64,000 nucleotides of DNA from Otatea glauca (Eukaryota; Streptophyta; Magnoliopsida; Poales; Poaceae): the NCBI GenBank assembly GCA_036346275.1, contig CM070722.1, positions 27,675,336-27,739,335 on the forward strand. Direction: 5' to 3'. Each line of letters opens with the position of its first letter. The stretch's first letter is position 1. The notes beneath the pieces were generated by a model. It searched no databases. It was not told the origin of the DNA and was given only the letters and a program-made list of their open reading frames with translations. The position numbers were made by a program, and so were the translations under genes. Below are positions 1 through 11,091 of the stretch, in pieces.

Positions 1-450
1 ATCATCCCGACAGCCCTTCGCAGCAGATCGCTTATACCAGGAAGAATCCGCGTGGGCTTAGGCTATCCACGTCAGCCCGGCAGCCCTCCGCGGCCAATCG
101 CATCGAAGCAGGAGCGCTCTGTTTGGTAACCGTCGGATTGGCCTCTAACGACCAGGGTCGGGATCAGCAACGACTCTTGCAGCATCGTGGGTTTGCTGGA
201 ATCGGAGCACACAGCCCAAATAGCTTCCACCTGCGTCGGCCTCGCCCCAACCCTACACGCCACCAGGGTTTCAAATTTCATTTTCAGTTCACATCTCAGA
301 GATGTGAGAAATAAGAAATTTCGGTGAAATATCAGAACTTCGGAAGAAATCTGGTCAAAATTTAAAAAGAAAATTTGAAGTCTGGAATTTTTGAACCAAA
401 ATTCGGCCAAAACTACTGAAATTTTGCCAAGAAATGCCAAAATCTAGGTG
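1..450. other. Unassigned sequence at left edge
   Basis: No gene is supported here. The first 280 bases are moderately GC-rich and the rest becomes AT-rich, with repeated 'gaaatttcgg'-like strings. A motif 'agggtttcaaattt' near 273 is roughly inverted near 1675-1692 ('tttttgaaacctta'), so 270-1692 could be one degraded non-autonomous transposon, but I found no matching target duplication. Short open frames on both strands are not coding-like. Confidence 0.3.
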
Positions 451-1450
451 AAATTTAACCGTGCGAAAAATGGTCAAAATGATGTTAAATTTTTTTGGAT
501 TTTTTGTGGATGGTCCTAACACATCACTAATATTCCCATAAAAATTTCAGATGATGATCAAGCTTGAGGAAGTTTTAAAACTTTTTACAGTGCTACTGCT
601 CTGATAAAAGGCTTACTAACAAAATTTCAACCGAATGAAAAATGGTGCAAACCATATTATAAAATTTTGAAACTTTGTTTAGATGGTCTTGACGCATCAA
701 TAATATTCCCATACAATTTTTAGATGATAACCAAGCCTGAGGAATTTTAAAAAATTAGGACAATACTATTAAAGGTTGACTAACAAATTTCAACCGAATG
801 AAAAATGGTTCAAACCACATTATTAATTTTGATTTTTTTTGGATCTTCCTGAAGAATCACTAATGTTCCCATAAAATTTTCATATGATTATAAATTATGA
901 GAAATTTTTAAAAATTATGACAGTACAACTGTCTTGATAAAAGCCTCATGATCAATAGATAGATTTGATTGAGCAACCAAAAATGGGTTAGAATTTTGGA
1001 AACTTTTATATAATTGTGTTGAGGCAATGATTAATCTTTTTAAAAAATTTTGGATCATTATAACACTCCAGTAAATTTATAAAATTCTTACAATGGTCGT
1101 GTACCATTTGTGTTCCTTGTGTTTTTTATTTTTGAAAGATAACAAATGAAGTTCAATGCATCCATATATTTGATTAAGCAAATAAAAAAATTTATTTTAA
1201 AAAAAAATTAGGTAACTATTCTAAGGCAATTATTAAGATCTCATCAAAATTTTGGATCATGATCACACCCGAGCAAATTTATAAAATTCTAACAAGGTTA
1301 CTATCTCAATTATGTTCATTCTGTTTTTGATTTTTTAAAGATAACAAATAAAGTTTAATTATTTTTAAAAAATTTATGTATGATTCTACACTGCTAATGA
1401 TAGTACCATAAATTTTTCGGAGTATTATCAATCTTTTATAATTTTATAAA
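451..1450. repeat. Degenerate tandem array of about 170-bp units
   Basis: The string 'aaatttcaaccgaatgaaaaatgg' or a variant recurs at 451, 622 and 785, with weaker versions near 960 and 1160. Each is followed by similar text: a 'ggat...tcctaa' block, 'atcactaatattcccataaaa', then 'gatgat...gaggaa'. The spacings are about 171, 163 and 175 bases. The array decays to the right. It is very AT-rich and non-coding. It could be the internal array of a non-autonomous element or an old satellite fragment. Confidence 0.6.
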
Positions 1451-1684
1451 AATCTAACAGTGTTTCTATTGAAATTGTAAAACGTCTCAAATTTTTGGTT
1501 TTCCAACAAATTTTCATAGAGGATGACTTTCCTAAGGGTTATTGGGTCAAATCTGATAAAAAAGGTTAAATTTTGGTCTAAACCGAAATTTTTGAAATTA
1601 CTATAATAATTTAATTTTTTTATCCGATAGAGATTTTGAATCTCGTCTCCGACCGAAATTCGAGATCTGAGCACCTGTTTTTGA

Positions 1685-2690
1685 AACCTTAGCACCACCT
1701 CCTCATTTCCCCCTTTATTCGAGCCTCCATTGAGCCCCCAAATCCAATAGCTTTCCGACGTCCGCCATCTCGCCGAGGTCACCTTGGCTCGCACCCCCCT
1801 TTCCCCGAGCGCTCTGTCGAGCCCCCAAATCCGACAACTCTCCGATTCCATCCCAGCCCGGTCATCTTGTCTGCGTAGGTCACCCCCTCCCCTCTATACC
1901 TCGATATTGCCCTACGTCTTGATTTCCTTTCTTCCCCCTTTTCCGCCTTGTCGATTCTAGCTGTTCATTCGCTAATACGGTTGTTTGGTGACATTATTGG
2001 TCTCCTTTTCTCTACCTTCGTTGCAGTCTTGTTCGTCGCTACCCACCGCCGGGGAATCCGGATACATACCACTACAGCTAGGTGAGATTACTTCCTGTGC
2101 TCCCTTTGTTGCTTACGCGTATTGCAATACCAGCCTCTTGGTTCGTATTCCTTTCATTCATTTGTTTGTTCTGTCTTCTTTTCTTTGCCAGGTTACTTCC
2201 TGTGCTACCTTTGTTGCTTACGCTATTGCGATACTTGCCTCTTGATTCGTATTCCTTTGATTCATTTGTTTGTTGTGCCTTCTTTTCTCTGATTTCCATG
2301 CAGGCCGGGTTCGCGTTCGTCGATTCACGCCGTTCTCTCTTCTGAGGGAAGCCCTACGATACCGTGCAAGCCAGATAGGGTTTCTTCCTGTGCCCCATCT
2401 TGTTTGTTTATGTGCATTTCTAACTATGCTTTCCCTTCGCTGCTTAAGCATACTGCTATATCGTTCTCTTCATTCATAGCCATACGGCTAAGCCTTCGTT
2501 GTTTGTACTTGTTGCTATGCCGTCCTCTTCATTCGTAGTCATACATCTACTACTAGATTCTTTTTCAGACCAAAGTTTAATCAACCAGTCAGATGGGAGA
2601 GAGTTATGAGCTGGAGTATATAACCCTCACCTAGACACCCAATTTGCATCCCAATAAGAGAATCTGGGAATATGTCGGTGTGATTGGCTG
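1685..2690 (+). other. 5'-UTR-like segment with a putative intron
   Basis: Pyrimidine-rich, moderately GC-rich sequence upstream of the UMPS remnant. A plausible donor (gctag|gtgaga, about 2081) and acceptor (tccatgcag|g, about 2303) outline an intron of about 220 bases, most of it a tandem duplication. No open frame with recognisable protein similarity is present. It could be a displaced leader of the UMPS copy or part of another element; the sequence alone does not decide. Confidence 0.3.
2088..2297 (+). repeat. Two-copy tandem repeat of 105 bp
   Basis: Units start at 2088 and 2193, both with 'ttacttcctgtgct', then 'ctttgttgcttacgc', 'cttg.ttcgtattccttt' and 'tcatttgtttgtt'. Each unit ends in a polypyrimidine stretch with a CAG-like acceptor (tttgccagg; tttccatgcagg). 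A weaker third start ('tttcttcctgtgcc') lies near 2380. The duplication therefore copies an intron 3' end. Confidence 0.75.
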
Positions 2691-2695
2691 ATTAC

Positions 2696-5600
2696 ATGCT
2701 CAAGGTGAGTGGGGAGAGGGTGGAGGAGGTAAGGCGGTTCCTTGACGCCAACAGGAAGGTGGTGGTGCCGGGTCTGCCTATTAAACCAAAAGTGGTTCAC
2801 AAGTCATTTGCTGAGAGGGTAGGTGTAACATCCAAAAAATTAGAGTTTTGGAATGTTTAAATTTGAAAATGAACCATTTGCATTTTTCTTGAATTAATTT
2901 CAACTTAAATTGAATTTTCTATTTATGAAAGGATTTAATTTGACTAATCTATTCATCAAACAAAATATTTTCAGTTTTAGTTGGGTTCATTATGCCCCAA
3001 TGAATTTTTTTGTATTTTTGGAGATTTTTCTGAATTTATTTGCTATTTATTTGAATTTATTTGCTTTTATTTGAATTTTTGGAATTTCCTTAATTCGAAA
3101 AAGGTTTTTATTTCCAAAACCGTCTGTGGGCCGAATCCTTCCGCGGCCCGTTCCTAGTCCCCGCTCGGTCCTGCCCAGCTCCTTCCCGTTTGGCCCGTCG
3201 CCACAAAAGCGACCGCCCGGCCGTGTCGAGTCCGCCGTCGGATCCGTGCTGCGTGGACGGCTGCGATGCAGCCAGCGTCGCTCGCGCCCGCCGCCGCCGC
3301 CGAAAACCCTAACCCTAACCGCGTCGCCGCCGCGTCCGCGCCAATTTCGACGTCCGTGCCGCCCGCCTCCCGAGGCTATTTAAAGCCCTGAGGACCCCCA
3401 TCCCGAGGTTCCCCGCTCCGCGCCGCCTCTTTTGACCTAGCCCTTCATCGCCCGAGGCGCGCCATCTTCTCTCGCGAGCTCGCGGTTCCGCCGCCATCCC
3501 GCGCTTCTCGCCATTTTCCCTCGCCGGTGAGCCTCCGCCGCTTCTTTTGGTCGCATCAAGATCCCTGCGACTCCCTCTCCCTTTTGCCCTACTCCCCGTA
3601 CTCGATCCGGTACAAAACCGCCGTCGAGCGCGTCATCTTCCTCGGCTCTGGAATATCACCGCCGCCTCGCCGTCGATTTGGTCCGCCAGTTCGTGGTCGT
3701 CCGATCTTGCGCCAACGCCCCAGATCGCTCCACGTCGTCGTCGCCCGCGCGCTGCCTCCCCACTGTCCGATCCGCCTCGGCCCGTTGGATGCGCGACGCG
3801 TGCCCGTCCCGTCGGCAAGACGCTTTCGTTTCCGCGCGCGCGCGCTGCCGCCGCGTGGTCGCCACGCCGACCCTAGCCGCCGTGTGGTCGCCACGTCAGC
3901 GTGATCTGCCACGTCGGCATCTCCTCTCCTCGGTGCTCCCGGTTCACCGTGGACCGAGCCACTGACGCATGGTCCCCACATGTCAGTCGGTTTTCCTTTT
4001 CCTTTTTCCAATTTTCCAGAAAATCCAGAAATACCAGCCAATCACGTGTTGCCACGTGTCAGCCTTATGTTTTTCTCTGATTTTCTGATCTGGGAATCTT
4101 CCAGGAGCCCGTTCTCCTTCGTTCGAGCTCCGATTCCAGTGATTCAAATTTCTAAACTCATCTAAATTCAAGAGCTATCTTCCAGTATCATTCTTTTCAA
4201 TTTTTGAATTTTATTTGAATTTTTATTTATTTATTTGCTCTCGTTTCGCGTGTAGACGACGCAATCGAAGATCAGTCGAATCATCAATCAGAGGTAGAAC
4301 CATCAAGAGGCAGTGAAGGCAAGTCTTCCTTGAACATGTTGATCCCAAATTTTATGAAAATGTTATGTTGTTTTTAAATTATGCATGTTTACTTTTATGC
4401 AAAGAACTTTAAATGTAGTCTTAAGGTTTAGTTAAATTCCAGTTTGTTATACCCTCATTGGTATTGATCATGTCGAACCTTTGACACCCTAGATGATATA
4501 TACTAGCTATTTTATTTGGTGATATCCAGTAGATTAGCATGGGACGGTAGAATTGCTTAATCCAGCTTAAGCGTTTCGGTATTGTGCCATTATGGGAATC
4601 ATTTCAAATATTGTTTAAACTTATGTGTGAAATTGCGGCAATTGGTGTTGCTGCTGTGATGTAAGTAAAATAAAGTGGAAATGGTTTAGACCGGGGCGGA
4701 TGGATGTTTGGTGGGTGCAGAAAGCACGAGACCTTGGTATGTGAATGTTCCGCCCTAGTCAATTAAGGATCGAAGCGTGTGTTACCATGGACCGAGCACT
4801 ACCGTACAACCACAAGTCTATATGGGTACGACCTGGCTAAATAATTTGTGCGTCTCATTATTAGCTTTGCCAGTTGGTGAGTGCGGATGTTGGTCAAGCA
4901 AGAGGGCTTCAGATCTTTGGCGGCTAGAACCCTAACAGCGGTGAAACCTTAGCGGGCGAGGTTAATAGTGGGGTTGTGCATTGTAAAGGCCTTGTCATGA
5001 TCTCTCTGCCGGCACACAAAAGGAAGTGTGTTGATAGCTTGGCAACAAGAGTCGATCATGTCTTGTGGGTAAAGTGTATACACTCTGCAGAGTTAAAACT
5101 ACTTAAGTAGCCGTGCCCACGGTCAAGGGCAGGCGAGGTACGCTTGCACATTGTAGATTTTATGGTTTTGTTTTAAAGGAAAATGTTGGTTTGGGAATCC
5201 GTGAGCAGATGGAACTCTCGGGTTATGGTTTGGCGGATGGAGCCAGTTAGGTATATGGAACTTGCTTTAATTGTCATATCAAATTCAATTACTATACAAT
5301 TACATTTTGATCAAATGATGCTTTGTGAAATTACTATTGGTATTTACAGTTAAACTTTGCTTTATGCTAAAAGAGCTATATTATGCCTTCAATTGTTTAG
5401 CCTTGCATATAGTTATCATGCATTATGTTTCCAAGACTTGCGGAGTACATTTTGTGCTCACCCTTGCAACATCCCCAACCTTCCACAGAAGAGTTCGCAG
5501 AAGCTGAAGGTGACTACGATTTCTACGCTTGTGGTTACGACAAAGGCAATCCGGAATGCTAGGATGCGAACCCCAGTCGATTGCCTGTTGGGCACATGGA

Positions 5601-7775
5601 TGGGCTTACTTTGCTTTTGTTATTTCGTTTCCGCTGTTTCTTATTGAACTCAAGCTATATATGATGCTGCTTATTTGTAATAATTGGCCATAAGGCTAAT
5701 ACTCTTTTGCTTAATTAATATTATGTGCTTCGTGATATGGATGTGTTGTCATCACTATTTCCACTGTGTGTGCTAGCTTTTCCTGGACTAGCACAGGTTA
5801 TACACAGAGGGTTCGGATTCGGAAATCCGGTCCCGACAGTAGGATTGGCCACGAACCCGATAGGGAGAAAGCTATTCGAGGCGATGGAGGCCAAGCAGAG
5901 CAACTTGTGTGTTGCTGCGGATGTGAGGATGGCAAAGGAGCTCCTTGAGCATGCCGTGAAGGTAAATGTTTTAGTTTGTGTTGTTTGTTGGTAGATGGGT
6001 TAGTCAGACTTAAGCACTTCAACGTCAATACGTCAAACTTCTCCTTTTGGATGGCATAGAAATGGTCAGTTCTGGAAGTTGTGAGTATTAAGATGGAAAT
6101 TTTGTTAGTGTCAGTCCCCGAATTAGGTAAGGAGAAGATTTTGGGCTGCGCAGATACTTCATGTACTTGGCACTTGTTTTTGCTTTATGATATGTGCGCA
6201 AAACCGTGATCCATGAAAAGCAAATACATTTACTTGTGCGAGTAGTTACACCATCACAATTTTCCCATTTCCTTATGATATTTTCTGCACTTGGATGCTG
6301 CTATATATCTTTTCCATGTAGTGTTGCGAGTAGAGTGTTCCAATACAGTCATTGTCTAGGTACAGTTTCTTCATTAAGCTGGCATATTTTGTACCTTTTC
6401 ATTATATTTCCGAGTCCCATTTTTTTCTGTTTGCATGGCCTTTCTATATGCTATAAGAGCAAAGTCGCTTACTCACTTTGCTTTGCTTCTTTTGTTCTTT
6501 TCTGGAACATTAAATTGCTGTTGTTAAGCCCTTAATTTTAACATGTTAACTTATTTCTCCAATTCTTATGCAGGTTGGTCCAGAGATTTGCATGTTGAAA
6601 ACTCATGTGGATATCTTGTCTGATTTTACATCAGATTTTGGTGCCAAGCTTTGCTCGGTATGTTCTCTTATGGTGCAATCTCACTTTTCTTTTCATCGTG
6701 CTTTACTATCTGATGCTTCTCTCAGATGGCACTGTTGGACTTTTATGCTCATTATTAGAATGTAAATGTCTATAATAGTTTAGGTGGATATCATCAATTG
6801 GATTTTGTTTGTCAGAAATTAGATGTTGGATGTTTATGTTTATCAGGATAGAGTGTCTTTGTTCATACTGTCCTGTTAGGGAGCATGTTTGATTTTTTAT
6901 TTATTAGAAGTTTGTTTATTTGATCCATTCTGTACCCTACCATAATGTATTCCATATTCTCTCATTTGGGCACAACCAATCTATATCGAGGCAATTTACT
7001 CAGTTTCTTAGACTGATTTTACCAATTGCTACAGCTGTTTTCTACTGTAACAGTGCGGCATTCACTGTTCAATACTTTTAGATTTAAAGTTATCATACTG
7101 GCTTTGTTTTCACATGGTGTATTCTTTATTTAATGGATTCTTAAAATTTTATTTGCAGATTACCGAGAAGCACAACTTTTTTAATCTTTGAAGACCATAA
7201 GGTTGCTAACATCAGAAACACGGTAACTATGCTGTATGAAGGGTGAGGAAAAGGAACTATAAACTATCTATGTTCATTTCTTTCTTTTAGTATATATTTA
7301 TGCGATATAATAAGTGTTTTTACTTGTTTCAGACGAATATTCTGCATATTAGACTGGGCTGATTTTATTAATGCACATATAATTCCTAGACCTGGAATTG
7401 TGGATGGTTTGAAACTGAAGGTATGTTATGCTTTACATGCCTTATAACTATTAATAAGTTAACGTTGAGTCTACAAATTAAAAAGTCAATGTTGTAGCTG
7501 CTAAGAGCTGAGGTTTTTGTGGTGCTCATAGTAATTGTTATCTGGTATTGAAGGGTTTGCCAAAAGGAAGAGGTTACTTTTGCTCGCTGAAATGAGGTCA
7601 GCTGACAACCTTGCTCATGGAGATTACACCGCTGTAGTTGTAAAGATCACTGAACAACATTATGATTTTGTAATTGGATTTATATCAGTAAATCATGCAT
7701 CTTGGTCAGCGGCGCCCTGAATTCCAGCTTTCCATGCCACTCCTGGAGTGCAGATGGTTTCTGGAGGAGAATTAT
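2696..7775 (+). pseudogene. UMPS: UMP synthase pseudogene (OMP decarboxylase half), split by a solo LTR
   Basis: UMP synthase makes UMP from orotate; its C-terminal domain is orotidine-5'-phosphate decarboxylase. Exons seen: 2696-2823 joined to 5844-5961 (VRRFLDANRKVVVPG, then LATNPIGRKLFEAMEAKQSN), 6574-6657 (PEICMLKTHVDILSDFTSDF), 7159-7242, 7333-7420 (LDWADFINAHIIPRPGIVDG) and 7554-7775, with GT-AG introns apart from an unclear acceptor before the last exon. Introns are kept, so this is not a processed copy. The copy is dead. The oligo-T in exon 7159-7242 has one extra base. The catalytic Asp-x-Lys-x-x-Asp motif reads DHKVAN, with the last Asp changed to Asn. A base is missing near 7574, and a TGA follows SWSAAP near 7717. 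Similarity ends after MVSGG, so the phosphate-gripping C-terminus and the whole phosphoribosyltransferase half are absent. A solo LTR sits inside the first exon. Confidence 0.9.
2824..5838 (+). mobile_element. Solo LTR of a gypsy-type retrotransposon (3015 bp)
   Basis: It starts TGTAACATCC and ends TCCCGACA, the same termini as the LTR at 18707-20834, which is followed by a tRNA-Met primer site. The last 70 bases ('cctggactag' ... 'gagggttcgga') match the other two family members. The five bases GTAGG occur immediately before (2819-2823) and after (5839-5843), a perfect target duplication. No internal domain remains, so this is a solo LTR formed by LTR-LTR recombination. The GC-rich block at about 3120-3950 carries open frames on both strands that are not coding-like. 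A microRNA or other RNA role cannot be judged. Confidence 0.93.
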
Positions 7776-9600
7776 TTGCCCCGAAAAACTATGGATGGTT
7801 CCAAATGCGGCACCTAACTTTCTTAGTTTTCACTTAGGTTGTTATAAAATATACATGGTGATCAAAGAGCAAGAATATCATATACTGATAAAGACATTCA
7901 CACTGAGAACAACACAAAAAAAATAGAGAGCACCTGTTTTTTAATCACTTCATCTAACTAGATGATTTGTTGTAAGTGTTTCAAATTTTTGTTTAGCATG
8001 CATATTAGTTGAAAAATCAATCTATTATCATGTGTTGGTTCTAAAACATTTACATTTGTATAATGTGTTTTGTTTCGCTGGCCATGTTCCTTGTTTAGAG
8101 CATGTGAAAGTTGATTTGTGCTTTTGTAATAACCAAATTATATATATAAGGAGTACACAGTTGAAATAAGTTATATATTTCCTAACGTATTTAGTATATT
8201 TAGGGATTACACAATAAGTTATCATAATCTGCTTGAGTGGTCGAAATGTGTTATTTCCTACCCAGAAAGAGTTCAAGTTTCACTCATTTGTAATTCAAGA
8301 GACGGGCGCTCCGAAGATGCAAAGAGGTAGAGTTTATTATTAGAAGTAAGTTGTCTGAACTAAGGTTCTGCAACACATATAGTTGTTCTTTACCTTTTCT
8401 ATTTCCTTGGAAATATTCTACCAAGACAATTTACTTGGCTTACCTCTACTCTATCCTCAGTCTTTATTATTGCACCTGTGACAATTCTTATAGAGAAATG
8501 GTGGACCAAGAAGTAATGTGCATCTAATTCACTCTGTTTGGGACAATTTTCAGATATGGACTAGCAATGTAAACTATACATATTAATTTTGGTTAATATA
8601 ACTATACTTATTCTACACTTGTTGTTTAATTAATACGAATACTCCTTTTGCCATTTTCATTACGGATAGTATAGATAGTCAAGTTTTATCTATCTTACTA
8701 TCTATTGATTGACCCTCCATAGTTGCATTCGAGGAGCATATGCTAGCAGTGCCACCAAATGATTGACTCGACAAATGATGGAAAATTGATGGTGGGACGG
8801 TTTCACGATATGAAAGTTGTGATGACTTTAGTTTATCTTACTGGTTTTAGATTTTTTTTCCAGAAAAGGCCTGTAGTTCTGTATATTCGTAGATGATCCT
8901 AAACCATTTTTCCGATGGCAGATAGGTCCTCCAACTTTTTCCCCACTGGTTTTTTTGCACAAAGAACCCCGTGGTTACGTACATTCGCCGATAGCTCTTA
9001 GCCACCTGATTTTTACAAAAACACCACTGAGAAAACCGAAATTTTTTTTTAAGAAAAAAAAAGAGCTCGGCGTGGATTTTTTCCGCACGGATTTTACAAA
9101 AACACCATTGAGAAAACCGAAATTTTTTTTTTCTTTTAAAAAAAGAGAGCTCGGCATAGTTTTTTTTCGTACGACGCGGCATCACGCGCAGTTCTACCTA
9201 GTATATATTGTGATTCTACTTTTTTTAGTGCACAGCGAGGTACGAACATCCAGCTAATATCTTAAAAACGTAAGAGCAGTGTAAAAATTCCGGCCTCTTC
9301 TGGTGGAAATAGAAAGATTCTCCCAACCAACCAGTAGACAGTAGCTGTGACCATCCCACACGAAAAAAACCGTGTGCGTTTCACACAGATCCATCCAGGG
9401 GGCGACTTCGACTCACACACACGGTACAGGGGATAGGTTGGTGCGGCATGCGTTGTTCTCACGCACGGCGATCAATTTGGGTGCGGGTAAGCTGCCCACG
9501 TACTTAAGTCAGCAATGTGAAGGAAAATATCCCGAAGCATAACCGCACTGGGTTTCCCATTCCCTTGCCCCACCACCAAAGCAGATAAGCTGATAAGCAT
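7776..9600. other. Intergenic sequence, no gene seen
   Basis: Mostly AT-rich DNA after UMPS similarity stops. Nothing from 7776 to 8850 resembles a gene. The 8860-9180 part contains poly-A/T runs and an 81-bp duplication listed separately. The last 200 bases before the EF-hand start codon are its promoter and leader; I do not see a convincing TATA box. Confidence 0.4.
9011..9172. repeat. 81-bp tandem duplication rich in A/T runs
   Basis: 'ttttacaaaaacacca' begins at 9011 and again at 9092. Both are followed by 'gagaaaaccgaaattttttttt', an A-run, 'gagctcggc' and a T-run with 'cgcacg' or 'cgtacg'. The homopolymers make each unit partly self-complementary. Confidence 0.7.
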
Positions 9601-9659
9601 CACTCCCCGAGCGAAAACAATCCACCGAGCAGCTCACCAAGCCGAGAAAATCCGCCGAC

Positions 9660-10124
9660 ATGAGCGTGGTGGTCCTCGACGGCTCGACGGTGCGCTCCTT
9701 CGTGGCGGACGACGCCGCCTTCGCGCGCAGCGTGGACGCGCGCTTCGCCGCGCTCGACGCCAACGGCGACGGCGTGCTCTCCCGCGCCGAGCTCCGCCGC
9801 GCGCTCGAGTCCTTCCGCCTCCTCGACGGCGCCGGCTTCGGCTCCGTCGAGCCGCCACCGCTCCCCGCCGAGGTCGCATCGCTCTACGACGCCGTCTTCG
9901 AGCAGTTCGACGCCGACCACAGCGGTGCCGTCGACCGCGCGGAGTTCCGCGACGAGATGCGCCGCATCATGCTCGCCGTCGCCGACGGGCTCGGCTCCCA
10001 GCCACTCCAGGTCGCCGTCGACGACGAGGGCGGGAGCTTCCTGCTCGAGGCCGCCGAGCACGAGGCCGCCATGATCGCCGCCAAGGTCCAAGCCGACCGC
10101 AAGGAGGAGGCCGACAGCAAGTGA
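9660..10124 (+). CDS. EF-hand calcium-binding protein, single exon, 154 aa
   Basis: Likely a small cytosolic calcium sensor or buffer. Two canonical 12-residue EF loops are visible. Loop 1 is D33-E44 (DANGDGVLSRAE), with ligands D33, N35, D37, S41 and E44. Loop 2 is D84-E95 (DADHSGAVDRAE), with D84, D86, S88, D92 and E95. The linker is proline-rich (PPPLPAE) and the C-terminus is charged (AADRKEEADSK-like, acidic and lysine-rich). No signal peptide or membrane segment is seen. Codon third positions are almost all G or C, typical of intronless grass genes and unlike the flanking DNA. The first ATG has G at -3 and gives a full frame; TGA ends it at 10124. An AATAAA lies 135 bases downstream. 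The layout suits the plant family of two-EF-hand proteins of about 150 aa; calmodulin-like proteins with four EF hands are excluded. It is the only apparently intact host gene in the window. Confidence 0.93.
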   Translation: MSVVVLDGSTVRSFVADDAAFARSVDARFAALDANGDGVLSRAELRRALESFRLLDGAGFGSVEPPPLPAEVASLYDAVFEQFDADHSGAVDRAEFRDEMRRIMLAVADGLGSQPLQVAVDDEGGSFLLEAAEHEAAMIAAKVQADRKEEADSK

Positions 10125-10258
10125 CGTGGACGGCGCCGACGCGGCCACGTGGGTCGGTAGACTTGTGTGTTCTGTTCTGTGCTTTACGTGTCACCGGGTC
10201 GAGTCGCACGTGTACGTATGGGAGGGGTGCCGTTCGTGCTGAGAAATTACTCGAATGG

Positions 10259-10264
10259 AATAAA
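10259..10264 (+). promoter_or_regulatory. Poly(A) signal AATAAA of the EF-hand gene
   Basis: A canonical AATAAA lies 135 bases after the stop codon, followed by T-rich sequence (tgcttttctagtctgt). It is the best candidate for the 3' end of the EF-hand transcript. Confidence 0.55.
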
Positions 10265-10385
10265 ATGCTTTTCTAGTCTGTAAATACGATTACGTGTCAT
10301 TTCTTTTTCCCTTCTTGGATATGGATGCCAAAGTGGTGAAATAAATAGCTTTTTGCTAGTACTAACAATAAAGGGAAATAATAGC

Positions 10386-10602
10386 GTCCGGACGTTCGAT
10401 ACTGTTTATTTTATTGGACGCTCGCTGCAATATTTTTTTTCAACGTGTGCAACATCTTTTTTCAACGTGTGTAATATTTTTTTTTCCGCTTATATTTTTA
10501 CTATTATCGAAGGAAAAATATTTCACACGTGGGAAAAAAATGTTTCACGCGTAGGGAAAAAATGTTGCAAAGCGTCCAAAAAAATCAGACATCTGATTGC
10601 TA
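10386..10602. mobile_element. Fold-back MITE downstream of the EF-hand gene
   Basis: The left side reads 'gcgtccggacgttcgat', 'tggacgctcgctgcaatatt' and 'caacgtgtgcaacat'. The right side carries the complements 'tttcacacgtggg', 'tttcacgcgtagg', 'atgttgcaaagcgtcca' and 'cagacatctgattgctagc'. The whole folds into an imperfect hairpin with a T-rich loop side. No coding capacity is present. Exact ends and target duplication are uncertain. Confidence 0.6.
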
Positions 10603-10743
10603 GCAATTCCAAACAATTTATCGTCTATTTTATTAATTCAAGAAAGAAGCAAAGTGATGGAGCACAATTCGCATTCTCCCCGAACAAACTATACGTTTTT
10701 CCTAACATAAAATTCATTTTTGGCCACTGCTTTTCGTCTAAAC

Positions 10744-10991
10744 TATTGTAAAATAATGACGACCATCGTAGATTAAACGTAATGCACCGATCGAATAGTA
10801 AGAACAATAGTAAGGATCATATATGATATAAGAGGCAAAACCCTCTATTTTGTTAGAGTGGTTCTCTTGTACAATGGGATGTCATATTTATAGTAGAAAC
10901 TCATAAGAGAAAGATTCAAATTTGCTCACAACGAGGTAGAATCTAAACATATTTGAATAATTAGGACCCAGAGTTCTACCATATCTCAACA
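10744..10991 (-). repeat. Copia 3' LTR, 248 bp
   Basis: On the minus strand it begins TGTTGAGATATGG directly after the polypurine tract and ends near TACAATA, where the relative at 24673-24921 ends TACAACA. The near-equal lengths (248 and 249) support these limits. The terminal CAACA is mutated here. Confidence 0.7.
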
Positions 10992-11091
10992 CTCCCCTTG
11001 AGCGAATACTACGTAATGTATATGTCTCATCAAAAACTCCTTCCAAAAACTTGGTGAGAAAAAAGATAGAGAAAAAGTACATTGCACTCAC

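Noticed and set aside
3126..3904. Overlapping GC-rich frames of 60-150 codons at 3.1-4.1 kb
   Set aside because: They belong to the solo LTR 2824-5838. The same GC-rich section exists in the other LTR copies in other frames, so they are not genes.
9634..10148. Minus-strand frames of 80-180 codons opposite the EF-hand gene
   Set aside because: They are shadows of the GC-rich EF-hand coding sequence; the plus-strand protein has two perfect EF loops.
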